From: Amborella trichopoda
Lineage: Eukaryota; Streptophyta; Magnoliopsida; Amborellales; Amborellaceae
Direction of reading: 5' to 3'
Assembly (NCBI RefSeq): GCF_000471905.2
Contig: NW_006495648.1
Span: forward strand, 352,511-416,510
DNA length: 64,000 nt
The notes under the pieces are model-generated. The model saw only the letters and a list, made by a program, of their open reading frames with translations. It searched no databases and was not told where the DNA came from. Positions 42,321 through 52,139 of this stretch are shown in pieces. Numbering within the stretch: position 1 is the first letter of the stretch; each line of letters begins with the position of its first letter. A program made the position numbers and the translations under genes.

Positions 42321-43727
42321 TTCGTGAAGCAATAAAACTCAATAATTGTACATCGATCATTGAGCAGATAGTGCCGATGAGACTGTATCATGAAGGGGTA
42401 TAAGTTGGTGTTTGAGGGCATTTGTCATCAAGTTGTATCCCCGATGCGAAATAAAGAGAAGCCAGGACAATAAAGCCCTAATCCAGAAATGAAATTTCCA
42501 ATAGTCTCATAATGGCCCAAGATGGATCAATAATGTTGATAAAGGTCTCCTAAGAACACTTGCCAAGTTTTGTCGCAATCCGACGAGTTTAAGGTAGTGC
42601 AGACGTAGAAATAATTTTGGAAAAATTAGCCTTTATCGCCCTAAAATAGACCTTATAACTACAACCCTATCACCGCAGTGTCAAATGACCGTAGGAGCAC
42701 AGCTATTGGATCCATAACATTTGAAAGCCCCTAGGGACTAAGTTTCGGCTTGATCAAATGTTCTTGGACCAAGTTATGGCCAAATTACCCGAAATGGGTA
42801 AGTCACACATTATTTCCCTGCACCCTCAGTAAACAAGTTTCTATTAATGGAAACTGTGTTCATGGGTTTTGGGCTCAATTTTGAAAGATCATATCTCTCT
42901 CATCCCAAGCTGGATCAAGCTCAAATTTTACGAGCGTGTTTGTCTTGTCGACCGGAGCATTTTGATATATCGCACAACCCATGATGTGGTCTGAGCCGAG
43001 AGAAAAACAAGTGACAAGAACGCAATTCAAGGCAAGGTTGCAGGTTTTCCAGTAGGAGCACACCTCGGTTGAGCAACCATATCATGACACTCGCACGTCG
43101 GATCGACCCAAAATCTGACTCATTACAAGAACAAGGTTTGAGGCTTCATTAGAGCTGAACCTCGCATGTGATAGATGGTTAGATTTGACGTGCGACAAGT
43201 ACGAAGTTGCTGTACTTTCTAACCACTAGAAACCAAATTCCAGCCAAAAGATCAAAACTGGAAAATGGTCGTTCAGGCACCAAATCAAGCCACGTTCGTC
43301 GCCAAATGCTCACGACAACTCGCTCATCAATATTTAGTGAATAAATCATCAAAGAAATCATCGAAGAACATCGAGAAATGTGCATAGTCTTCAAACAAAT
43401 ATCGCACGTTCCTCGTAATTTTTGCACTTCGTGATCATAGCCCAAAGACCCAATTCGTGGCTTGAAAGTGGTATCGAAACACCACTCTTCCTGAGCTGAT
43501 CAAGAAAAGAATCATCTTTCAACTAAACGGACACCGGAAAGACTCCGAACCAACCCATGAAGATCACAAGAGTTCTTAGGCACAACAAGGACTCAATTGG
43601 AATTTCGTGGATTGTTGGTGCAAGGGCAAAATCATCTTTTTTCCCTATTTTCTTAAAATTTCTTTAATTCACTTAATTGTTATTTTTTAGCAATTAGGTA
43701 AACTTTTGAGTGTACACCCACCACTTC

Positions 43728-43735
43728 TATATAAA
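43728..43735 (+). promoter_or_regulatory. LTR TATA box, element D
   Basis: TATATAAA follows AACTTTTGAGTGTACACCCA, the D version of the conserved LTR promoter motif. GAGAGAGAGAGG follows about 80 bases later. Confidence 0.65.
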
Positions 43736-43864
43736 CAAGCACGCACCTCATGTAAAAGGATCCAAGTTTCATCAATAAAAATTCTACTTTTTGCTTGAGA
43801 TTTTGGTCACGTCTTAGAGAGAGAGAGAGGAGAGAGAAGACTTTTGGTAGTACCCCTCGACGTA

Positions 43865-44165
43865 AGGCAAACTTTTGCTCTCTTCTTTCTCTCTCTTCCC
43901 TTCCTCTCTCTTCTTTCTCTCTTTTCTTTCTCTCTCTTCTTGCTCTCTTCTCTTTCTCTCTCTTCTTTCTCTCTCTTATCTTTCTCTTTTGTTTTTATCC
44001 TTTCTTTCTGCTTTCCTTTTCTCTCTTTCTTATTTCCTTTTCTCCTTTTTCTTCTTTCGTTTTCTTTCTTCTCTTTTTTCTTTTCTCTCTTTCATCTTTA
44101 CTTTCCTTTCTCCTCTCTTTCTTTCTCTCTCTGTTTCTATCTCATCTCATGTTCTCCTCTTTCTC
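43865..44165 (+). repeat. Polypyrimidine (CTCTTT-rich) tract in element D LTR
   Basis: About 300 bases are almost purely C and T. The C and B LTRs have a much shorter tract at the same place (7,790-7,890). All three frames stay open as poly Ser/Leu/Phe, which is compositional. Confidence 0.9.
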
Positions 44166-44690
44166 AGTCAGTTGCGCTTGATTGTGCATACTGCCGAGCA
44201 TGACGATCTCTTGTATCCCTATCCACTGCGCATAGCAGTGTAAATGCCGAGCGTGATCTTCTTCTCTCCCTCAGTCTGTTGTGCGCAACAGTGCATATTG
44301 CCGAGTGTGATGATCTTTTCTCTCCTTATTCATTACACACGGCAGTGCAAATTTCAGACGTGATTTTCCTATTTCTCTCAATCTGTTGCCCGCGGCAATG
44401 CACACTGTCGAGCATGACGATCTCCTCTCTTCCCATCCATTGCACACAACAGTGCAAATGTCGACGTGATCTCCTTCTCTCTCTCAGTCTGTTGGGTGGG
44501 ACATTGCATAATGCTGAGCGTGACTATCTTTTCCTCTTCTGTCTGTTGCGCACGGTAGTGCAAATGCCATGTGTGATTTCTCTTCTCTCTCTCTGACTGT
44601 TGCGCACCGCAGTGAACACTGTCGAGCACGATTTTTCTCCCTTCCCACTTTTTACCGTGCATGGTGCCACACACTGCTGGGCACGATTTC
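44165..44690 (+). repeat. Minisatellite of about 60 bp in element D LTR
   Basis: Units such as GTTGCGCACGGCAGTGCAAA plus TGCCGAGCGTGATCTTC recur about nine times. Alternate units are more alike (one has GCATACTGCCGAGCATGACG, the other GCAAATGCCGAGCGTG), suggesting a dimer of about 118 bp. Confidence 0.85.
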
Positions 44691-45124
44691 CTTTCTCTCT
44701 TTTATCCCTACTTGTTTGACTAGAGGGCTGGTTGAGTCTTGCACTGCTGTTCTAGTCTTGACATCGAGAAGTTTAGCCGTTGTGCCAGACTAGTTACCGT
44801 GTCCGTCTAGCTGCCGCGTTAAACTAGTCACCGTGTTAGGAAGAAAAACAGGTCAAGGGACGCGATTCCAAACTGGCCACAGACCAAGGGGCATTCTTAT
44901 TGATCTAAGAGGGTGCCCACGTGAGTCAGCCTGAGGGCGTCTCGGACCCACACGAGGTGAGTCTCGCCTTGCAGCCCTAATTCCTCTATCATCAGTTGGT
45001 ATTCTTGCCAGTGCCCTCTTCGCATAGTTCCCGAGAGAGCGATCTCAAGTCCAGGGTCAATCTCGAATCTGGAACCACGCCACCAAGTCAACCCGACTCG
45101 GAGGGCTAGATCGATGCACCTAAC

Positions 45125-46450
45125 CAACTGATATAACTGTCACATTCAATCTAGGGTGAGATGAACCACAATTTTCAAGAAAGAAGAAAATAAGATCACT
45201 CGGTCGTCGGAATCCCTTTTTTTGATGATCTCCCAAAAACAAAAATTACTTCAAGCAAGGACCAAAAACACATAAAAATTGGTGCAAAGAAACTGTGAAA
45301 GTCCCCCCTTTGATATGCAATCAAAATAAAAGGCTCGAAACACCATAGATTATGCTACACCAATAGCCGAAAGTTCACGATCTGACCAAGTTTTCATCGC
45401 TCAGGAACGTCGCAAGACGATCAAAAGACGTCAAAATCTTCATAATCAAACAAGCACCAAGACTACAATGATTGATCGTCTCAAATACCATCACAAGCAT
45501 CCGAAAAAGCTTCCAAGATCTAGCAATGGCGAAAGGCCCCTCAGAGGAATGCTTTCGTCATTAGCACAAAAGGTTTAAGGAGATTTTGGTCTTTATTCCT
45601 AAGTTCGAGATTTTATTGTAATTTATTTTAATTGTAATTAGCTTTAGTTTTGAGCATCCACCCCTATTTTCTGGATCCTCTATAAATATAAACCTAGGGC
45701 AATTGTATGAGGGACGGATCATTCATTAATGAAATAGGAGCATTGAGCTTGTTTCTACTTGTATTTTTGCTCCTAACCATTAGATCTAGCGTCAGAGAGA
45801 GAAAGAAAACTTTTTAGAGAGAGAAAACTACACCTAGCCTTTGTTAATCATGTGGCTCAAAACCATCTCTCCCTCTCTTTTCTTTCTTCTCTCTCATCAC
45901 CAGTTACTTGCTCTGCGCAGTAACCCGTGCCAACGGAGAATGCACGACCACATCTCTCTCCCCATGCATCTATAGCGTAGACATCACAATACATGTGGTA
46001 ACGTATAACACCCTGCCATCCTATGTATGCTCACCCAATACCCCTCAGAGTTAACCTAAGGATTCCAACCCTCAGATCATCGCTCTAACTTACTCTCCAT
46101 AAAATCAAGTTGAGTTGCGAGATACACATACGCTCTCTCCCTCAGTCACGAGAGGAGTCTTCCTGAGTCGAAGAATCAAGAGGGTTCTAATCCTTCGATT
46201 ACTCTAATCACCTGAGCATACAGCGTCCGCGTGGAGAGGAAAATCTTCATCACCTCTCCACGTGGATGTTGTAATCTTATGTGATCTCACATGAGCCATA
46301 TGAGGATCTCCCTTATGTGAAGTTATCTTTTGATAACTACCTCTTATGACTTAAACAACAAGTCAACACTTGTATATAACTAATTACCTCTATACAAATA
46401 GAAAATTCCATGAAAATCCTCCTACCTCAACCGGCTCTCATAACAAATAT
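45125..46450 (+). repeat. Diverged LTR remnant of the same lineage
   Basis: Directly after element D the sequence repeats the LTR plan: TTTAATTGTAATTAGC, TTTTGAGCATCCACCCC, then CTCTATAAATATAAACC (45,681), a short purine run (AGAGAGAGAAAGAAAAC) and a CT-rich tract. Similarity to the D and C LTRs is limited to these motifs. I cannot set exact ends. Confidence 0.5.
45681..45688 (+). promoter_or_regulatory. TATA box of the diverged LTR remnant
   Basis: TATAAATA occurs in the same motif context as the four LTR TATA boxes above. Confidence 0.5.
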
Positions 46451-46484
46451 CTCTTTCCAACAAGTATTTCCCCGAAATAGAGTG

Positions 46485-46620
46485 AGAGATGGATATTGTG
46501 AGGAGAAATAGAGTGAGAGGTGGATATGGTGAGGAGAGAGAGATGGGCCTAAAGAGGGGGAATATGAGAGAGAATGAGAGAAAATATGAGAGAGAATGAG
46601 AGAGATTGTGGAGACAATTT
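46485..46620 (+). repeat. GAGA-rich low-complexity stretch
   Basis: This is a purine-rich stretch with repeats of AATATGAGAGAGAATGAGAG and GGATATGGTGAGGAGA. No gene is seen. Confidence 0.8.
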
Positions 46621-46787
46621 AGACCTTAGTATATTAGGGGTAGTGATTGGGGGAGAAGAAAACAAAAATTGGTTCGCTCTTAGACGTGGAGTTTGATGAA
46701 CGGTCCCAATTAAAACACCGATTGAAACATGATTGTTTCTTTTGATTTTTTTACAGGGTGCAATCTGATTGTTCTTTTTAAAGGAAA

Positions 46788-47040
46788 AAGTCTATACTAG
46801 GTGTGAACCTCAAGCTATATTACTAAGGCGCATCATGAAAATCTATTGAAAAAGGTTCTTGATACTATATAACTAAGACTCATCTCGCAATTCCATTGAT
46901 AAAGGATAAAAAACTTTTTAATTGGTCATCTTGATCTCAAGATATGTCGACTATAGAAAACATATCTCAAGTCTAAAATATAGTGCATCTTGAAACACAT
47001 TATCTAGACGGCTTATTTTGAAGATTTTCAAGCCTCTGTA
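46788..47040 (+). mobile_element. MITE-like element, copy 1
   Basis: It begins AAAGTCTATACTAGGTGTGA and contains the family cores AATTGGTCATCTTGATCTCA (46,920) and GTGCATCTTGAAACACATTA (46,982). It is followed directly by copy 2. Right terminal repeat is not clear. Confidence 0.5.
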
Positions 47041-47065
47041 TATTTATTACCCAATCTATACTATT

Positions 47066-47420
47066 TTATTAAGGAAAGAGTTTATACAAGGTACAAGTAA
47101 GGAGCACCTCAAAACTCATTGTAAAAGGTTGTTTTTTCATTACAAAACCCTCCAATTGATCATCTCCACTTCGATATTGTATGAATATAAAATAAAAATT
47201 GAATTTCAACTTTTAATAATAATACATCTTGTAACACAATATCAAAACCGTCTATTATCAAAATATTTAAGTGTTCATAGATTTGCAAGATCTGCAATAT
47301 TTTTGGAGCTTTCAAATTCAAAATAAGAATGAAAAATATATTTTAAGTATTTAGAAGCCTAAAATATTTTTTATAATGAGATTTTGGGGTGCACCTCACT
47401 ATGATTATTTAAAGTTTACA
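47066..47420 (+). mobile_element. MITE-like element, copy 2
   Basis: It begins GAAAGAGTTTATACAAGG, has the cores CAATTGATCATCTCCACTTC (47,152) and TACATCTTGTAACACAATAT (47,222), and ends near GGGGTGCACCTCACTATG. It is non-coding, AT-rich and about 350 bp. Confidence 0.55.
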
Positions 47421-49530
47421 CCTTACCCAAACCTCAATAGATTTTCAAACCATAAGCAGAAGTTCATCTTCAGGCATAATTGAGACCCGTGCAAAATTTA
47501 GATTCTTTAAAGCTGACACCTTATTTATTATCCTTAATTTCGTGTTAGGGCGTCCGCTTAAACACGCGTCCCTGGGTACCGAGTATGTGAGTAGATGCGA
47601 CATTATCGGCAAAGGAACACCCCACGATTGACAGTAATGAACTAATCATCATCATCAAATAAAAATAAGAAAACCGTCCAATGAGAGGTAGAAACCCACT
47701 TCGAGAAGAAACGAGTACACACCACTTGCAAATGAAAAAAAAAAAAGTTAGTCCGGATTGAGTAATGATTATTGAATTAATTGATGGTTTTATTAGGAAA
47801 AAGGTCGTTGATATGATGCGCTTATCATTCATTCATACGATTTTCCGCGCAGCCAAGTTTGGGGCGTGACCTGTCCCTCTCTCCCATCCCATTGCTTGGT
47901 CAAGACGCTTACTTTGAACCTCGTGACTCGACCGTACGACTGTGTCCCAGTGCCCGCCCTTCTAGAGACACATAGATAGAAGAATCTGGAGAGAGAGAGA
48001 GGCTGCACAGCTCTACTCTACCTTCACAAAACTAATGGAATGGTGCATTTTTAAGAAGATAAGTGGGTAATGTGAGAGAGGGAGCCGCAGTGTCTGTGAG
48101 CGCGGCGCGTTTGCCCAGAACGTCATCCATCGTCATTTTGAACTCAATGGTTTCAGGGAGATGGGGTAAATATGAAATTTTTTTTGTGTTGGGAATCTCT
48201 CATTATCTTCTGAATTATGAGAGGAATCTCAAAATCATAAAGGCCCCTCTGCAATCTGAAATCTACATCTGTCGAGGTAGCATGGATGCTGAGCAATCCC
48301 CAAACCATCGGTGAAGATGGGGAGATCCTATTTTCTCAATCCCCTATCTCTCTCTCCCTTTATCCAAAATGTTAGTCACGATAATGCTTTTTGGATTATG
48401 TTTTTTTTTAGCGATCTCTCTTGATGAAGGATGCTTTAACTTGGGGTTACTGTCGAGTTCGCCCAGATAACTCGGCTCGGCTAGGGCCGAGTCTTGCCCC
48501 TGAGTCGTGGCTTCTTTCGCCTGCTGTGACAATGGCATGGTGTACAATTCTACTCTAATCTTCCATGTCATAAACTTTTTATCGAGAGAAATAAGAAAAC
48601 GACGAATTGATGATAGATAGACAGATGTTTAATCCGTAGTACAAGCACTGTTTGTGATGTTTCCCTTCTGTTTTAGCATTTCTCTCGAACAACGTCTTGA
48701 TTGACAAGATGCTCGAGCCTGGCTTGCAGCAGTTTCTGTCTGCTTAACATTCAAAATGGTTTGCGGAAATTTCTAAACGAAAAACTATTTCAAATGGTTT
48801 GTGAAAATTCCTGAATAAACAGAAGAGAGACAGTCAAAGAAGACGAATCGATGCGTGCGTTTCCTATTGAGTATGGGCTCTAAAGCGCGAGGGTATTTCA
48901 GGGAAAATGGACAATGCGATAAACAGAAAGTCGGCAACGCGTCATTTCATGTCATTTTAATTCATTAATGCTACTTACTCCTTTATATGTATTCGAAATA
49001 AATGACAGACTAAACATAGCTCAAGGACAGACTGTATGTACCATCACCTGGACGATTCTTCCCCCACAGAACCCGCCAGACACCAAAAAAAAAACCTTCT
49101 CCAGCATGCAAAAAGCAAGATGAGAATGAACCGACTCTTCTTCTTTCTGTATGGTAATCTAACAAAGAGAAATATGAAAGTTCAATCACCAAGAACAAAA
49201 TTCATTTGTGGTTTTTTAATGGCAAATGACACTTTGTTCATTGGGAAGACAGGATTTTCGCACATTTCCACTCTATTTTTTTTTTTTTTCAGAAATATGA
49301 TCCCTCTCCGATCTGTAGTAGAACAACACCGTCTGAGTACCTAAAGAGATAGATGCTACTCAGAGATAGATGTTGATGACAACCATCTCAAGATAAGGAA
49401 CGGAAGTCTTGATAGCATGTACAATCCAAGAAAAAAAATTGAAGTTTTAACATATTTTGAGATGTGAAATTACCTGAAGACACCAAGGCTAAGATGTGTT
49501 TGGATTGGTCATAAGAAGGATGAGCTCGGC
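47421..49530. other. Non-coding stretch downstream of MIR166
   Basis: I see no convincing gene. 47,860-48,120 is GC-richer with a GAGAGAGAGAGG run. 48,340-48,571 has a 75-codon minus-strand frame without recognisable motifs. The minus-strand MIR166 transcript would run into this area, but no poly(A) signal can be assigned. Confidence 0.5.
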
Positions 49531-49627
49531 TTGGTTGAGGGGAATGAAGCCTGGTCCGAGATCATCTGGAATGTGACTCAAGATAACCCCAGATGTACCT
49601 CGAGCCAGACAACATTCCCCACAACTC
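49531..49627 (-). ncRNA. MIR166: MIR166 precursor hairpin 2
   Basis: This is the second of two tandem miR166 stem-loops. On the minus strand the 5' arm (49,618-49,598) is GGAATGTTGTCTGGCTCGAGG minus nothing, identical to the common miR166-5p. The 3' arm (49,559-49,539) starts TCGGACCAGG and ends CTTCATTCCCC, identical to canonical miR166-3p. A 38-base loop with an extra CATCTGG/CCAGATG stem separates the arms, and GTTG/CAAC extends the base. miR166 guides cleavage of HD-ZIP III transcription factor mRNAs in their START-domain region, controlling adaxial identity, meristem and vascular patterning. The hairpin lies about 130 bases downstream of hairpin 1 and is probably in the same primary transcript. 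Open frames on the plus strand are complements of the hairpin. Confidence 0.96.
49539..49559 (-). ncRNA. miR166: Mature miR166-3p (hairpin 2)
   Basis: This is the guide strand of 21 bases with 5' U, identical to the mature sequence of hairpin 1. Confidence 0.95.
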
Positions 49628-49754
49628 ATATGCATATATCATCATCATCTGATGCTATTAGAATCTCATATGAAAAACTGCTCTTTTCTTGTTTTTTATG
49701 TTTTTCTTTTTCTGCACAAGGAAAAATCAGCAACATCATATGATAATCCGGGTT

Positions 49755-49862
49755 GTGTTTGAGGGGAATGAAGCCTGGTCCGATGTCACCCGGGACTATG
49801 CCAACCGAAGCGGCTTTCCTAAATCGGATGGCCTCGAGCCAGCCAACATTCCCCACAACATG
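49755..49862 (-). ncRNA. MIR166: MIR166 precursor hairpin 1
   Basis: This is the promoter-proximal stem-loop of the tandem cluster. The 5' arm at 49,852-49,832 is the miR166-5p with one change from hairpin 2 (GTTGGCTGG instead of GTTGTCTGG). The 3' arm at 49,783-49,763 gives the canonical miR166-3p. A 48-base segment separates the arms, and its outer part pairs (CCATCCG with CGGGTGA, allowing G-U), lengthening the stem below the loop. Loop sequences of the two hairpins are unrelated while the duplexes are nearly the same. That is the pattern expected of an old tandem duplication under selection on the miRNA. Confidence 0.97.
49763..49783 (-). ncRNA. miR166: Mature miR166-3p (hairpin 1)
   Basis: This is 21 bases, 5' U, the same as in hairpin 2. 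It targets HD-ZIP III mRNAs. Confidence 0.96.
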
Positions 49863-49901
49863 CATGCGGATAATCTCACAGGGTCCCCTGAATCACTCAA
49901 T

Positions 49902-50018
49902 TCATCCACTGAGCAACTCGTGGAGAGAGGCAGAGAGAGTGTTCAAGAATCCCCTGAACCGATCCGAGAGAGACACAAGGAGAGTTACAGTTGGTGTAAA
50001 GCTTATACTGAACCTTCA
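49902..50018 (-). CDS. Candidate small ORF upstream of MIR166 hairpin 1
   Basis: This 38-codon frame begins MKVQYKLYTNCNS and ends with TGA at 49,902, 40 bases before hairpin 1. Plant primary miRNAs can encode regulatory peptides (miPEPs) in this position. Against this, the ATG lies 12 bases from the TATA box, so a start of transcription about 30 bases downstream would exclude it. No ribosome context or conservation can be judged here. Confidence 0.2.
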
Positions 50019-50029
50019 TGGAGAGGATA

Positions 50030-50037
50030 GTATTTAT
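50030..50037 (-). promoter_or_regulatory. Candidate MIR166 TATA box
   Basis: The minus strand reads CTATTTATAAATACTATCC; TATAAATA is at 50,037-50,030. Transcription would start near 50,000-50,010, about 150 bases before hairpin 1. GA/CT-rich sequence lies upstream (50,040-50,260), as in many plant promoters. Confidence 0.55.
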
Positions 50038-50039
50038 AA

Positions 50040-50260
50040 ATAGAACATGTGAATGAGAGAGACACAGCCCAGCAGAGAAGGGTGTGGTGCACAGAGGGAG
50101 GGAGAGAGGGTCGTTTGGGCGATAACGGCGGTATAGGGAAGGATATGGTTACAGGGGTTCGGGATGAGAAAGAGAAAGGGGGATGAGAAGAGAGGTTCTT
50201 TCGTTTGTGTGGAGACAAGGGCAAGGGTCTCCCATTTTGAAGCCCTACCACCCCTACTAA
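50040..50260 (-). promoter_or_regulatory. CT-rich proximal upstream region of MIR166
   Basis: On the minus strand this is pyrimidine-rich (complement of GAGGGAGGGAGAGAGGGTCG and AGAAAGGGGGATGAGAAGAG) and lies directly upstream of the TATA box. It is likely a core promoter region. No specific factor site is assigned. Confidence 0.4.
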
Positions 50261-50694
50261 TTACCTATTAAAGCAAATTTAAACAAATCTAATCCCGAAA
50301 TCCTACCTCTCTCTACCCTCTCTACCCTTGGTTTTTTTGCACTTTCGTACAAAACACTAGCGATCAATTTAGAGTAAAGCAAAAAGAGAAGCCCCTTTTT
50401 TTATGCCTATTCTTCTCCATGTGTCCGGCCTCAGGTTTCGCAGGTCACCCTACATACCCATCGACTCCCACCTAGCCGGTTACCCTCACCGCAGGTCACC
50501 TGTTTCTAGAGGTTACCTCATCACCAATAATTTTAAGGAAAAAATATCATATTATTTTTTATTTTTAACTTTTATTTTTTGTAAGATCCAAGAATTGAAA
50601 ATATTATTGGTAAAAAAAAAAAGCATCTTTTTTTATTTTTTAACCCCCTAAACCCTTTTGACTATGTATTATCGACCTCACCAACTTATGAAAT

Positions 50695-50925
50695 GACTTT
50701 ATATCTCTCTCTAAAACTTCATTTCTCTCTCACATCATCGTCTCTCTCTCTCAAAACTCCATCTCTCTCTAAAACTCAAACTCCATCTCTCTCTCTCAAA
50801 TCTCACATCATCGTCTATTTTTCTCTCAAAACTCCATCACTCTTCTTAAAACTCAAACTCTCCCTCTAAAACCCAAACTCCATCTCTCTATCTAAAACTC
50901 CATCTCTCTCTCACACATAGGAAAT
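50695..50925 (+). repeat. Imperfect AAAACTCCATCTCTCTCT repeat
   Basis: Units made of AAAACTC(AAACT)CCAT followed by a CT run recur about eight times. It is low complexity with no gene. Confidence 0.8.
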
Positions 50926-51404
50926 TGTGCTCGTGTTTGAGCTCAAGCTAAACCTCTTGGCTAGTAAACTCAATGAGAAGCGAAGAGCGAGATATGGAGT
51001 TTTAGAGAAGAGATATGGAGTTTGAATAGGATGTCATTTTAGTGTTTGTTTGAGTCAAAACTTTATGATCAAAGGGGTCCAAGGGGTTGTAAGATAAAAT
51101 AGATAAAGACCTTTTCCTTACAATTAATATTTCCAATTCTAGTGTCTCATGAGATATGGAAATTAAAAATAGGGGATAAGGAGATAATTTCCCTAATTTT
51201 AATAGAAAATTACAATGCCGTACAACTTGAACGTTTTTTTAGCAACCTCCCCCCAACCGATTTGTTTTTGCTCCAAAATATATTTTTCTAGCAAATACCC
51301 CTAAGTAAAAATAAATGTCAAATAAAAACCAAAATCCCCTCTCCTGACTTAAAAATACATCTCTCCACTTTCCTTTCTAGCCATAGGAAAGGCGGTTGAG
51401 CATG

Positions 51405-51645
51405 AGATGCATTCGGTCTGGCACTTCCAACTGCTGATCCGACATTATACACTCGGTTGGCATAGTGTGCACGCAATCAAGCACAAGGTGCCCTTGGTCT
51501 GACAACCATGCAACGCGGTCTATTTTACTTCGATTTGACACAAGGTGACATCGGTTCGATACTGTTTTACCTCGGTCTGGCAGCAGTGCATTACGGTCCG
51601 ACAGTGATTTTATTGTACCGATTCGACAAATTTTTACCGCGCTCT
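51405..51645 (+). repeat. Degenerate CGGTCTGGCA repeats
   Basis: CGGTCTGGCA, CGGTTGGCAT, TGGTCTGACA, CGGTTCGATA, CGGTCTGGCA and CGGTCCGACA occur at 25-40 base intervals. It could be an LTR or satellite relic; its class is unknown. Confidence 0.45.
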
Positions 51646-52139
51646 AGTAATTAACCTTTGGCCATTGTGCATCCTACAAGGATGTGATGTGTGTTTGTAC
51701 GGATAAGGGCATTTTGGTCTAAATAATTATGACTTTTTTGATTTATAAGGTTACTTACTAGAAAAATATATTTTGGGGTAAAACTTGTTATAAAAAATAT
51801 TATTGGGGAGGTTGTTAAGAAAACCCATAGTATATGCAATTGTCCCGAATTTTAACTTCTTAGCGTTTTTTATTTTATTAATTATTTGATAAAACGACAA
51901 ATCTCACCCCAGATTTTAATAACATTAACTACAAAATGACTGCAAGAGTCAAAACGGGCCCAAACCCGGTTTAATGCGATTCCCCATATGATTGGGCTAT
52001 TATATTTTGAATGAAATATCCATCCTTGATGGCGTACGACTCAGAAATGCTGCTTTTTCTTTTCCCCAATATTAATTTACAAGGCAAGCTAGAAAAAAAC
52101 AAAAGAAAGTAAATGCAAATACAACGCATTCGTGCTGAC

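Larger units (their letters stand above)
38175..45119 (+). mobile_element. Element D: 5'-truncated Tat-lineage Ty3/gypsy retrotransposon
   Basis: It is a different subfamily from A, B and C: its LTR begins TGTATCCCCGATGCG and its 3' region is largely unrelated to theirs. It retains the integrase C-terminal half, a 3' region and the 3' LTR. Its left end is cut by the LTR of B. The part 41,505-42,433 appears to be a foreign or rearranged insert holding an RT scrap and an LTR piece. ACTGA (45,120-45,124) follows the LTR and would be the target duplication, but its partner is not in the window. Confidence 0.8.
42434..45119 (+). repeat. 3' LTR of element D
   Basis: This 2,686-bp LTR runs from TGTATCCCCGATGCG to CACCTAACCA. 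The start is confirmed by a second copy of the same edge at 61,563. The end matches other LTR ends in the window. Inside are a TATA box, a 290-bp pyrimidine tract and a minisatellite of about 60 bp. Confidence 0.9.

Noticed and set aside
43795..44243. Three overlapping Ser/Leu/Phe-rich frames of about 120 codons
   Set aside because: All three frames of a CT-only tract are open; this is low complexity inside the element D LTR.
48344..48571. 75-codon minus-strand frame downstream of MIR166
   Set aside because: No motif, no conservation evidence and no clear gene structure.
49531..50043. Plus-strand frames beginning MVEGNEAWSE and containing FEGNEAWSDV
   Set aside because: The repeated GNEAWS is the complement of miR166-3p. 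The hairpins are on the minus strand and explain the duplication.
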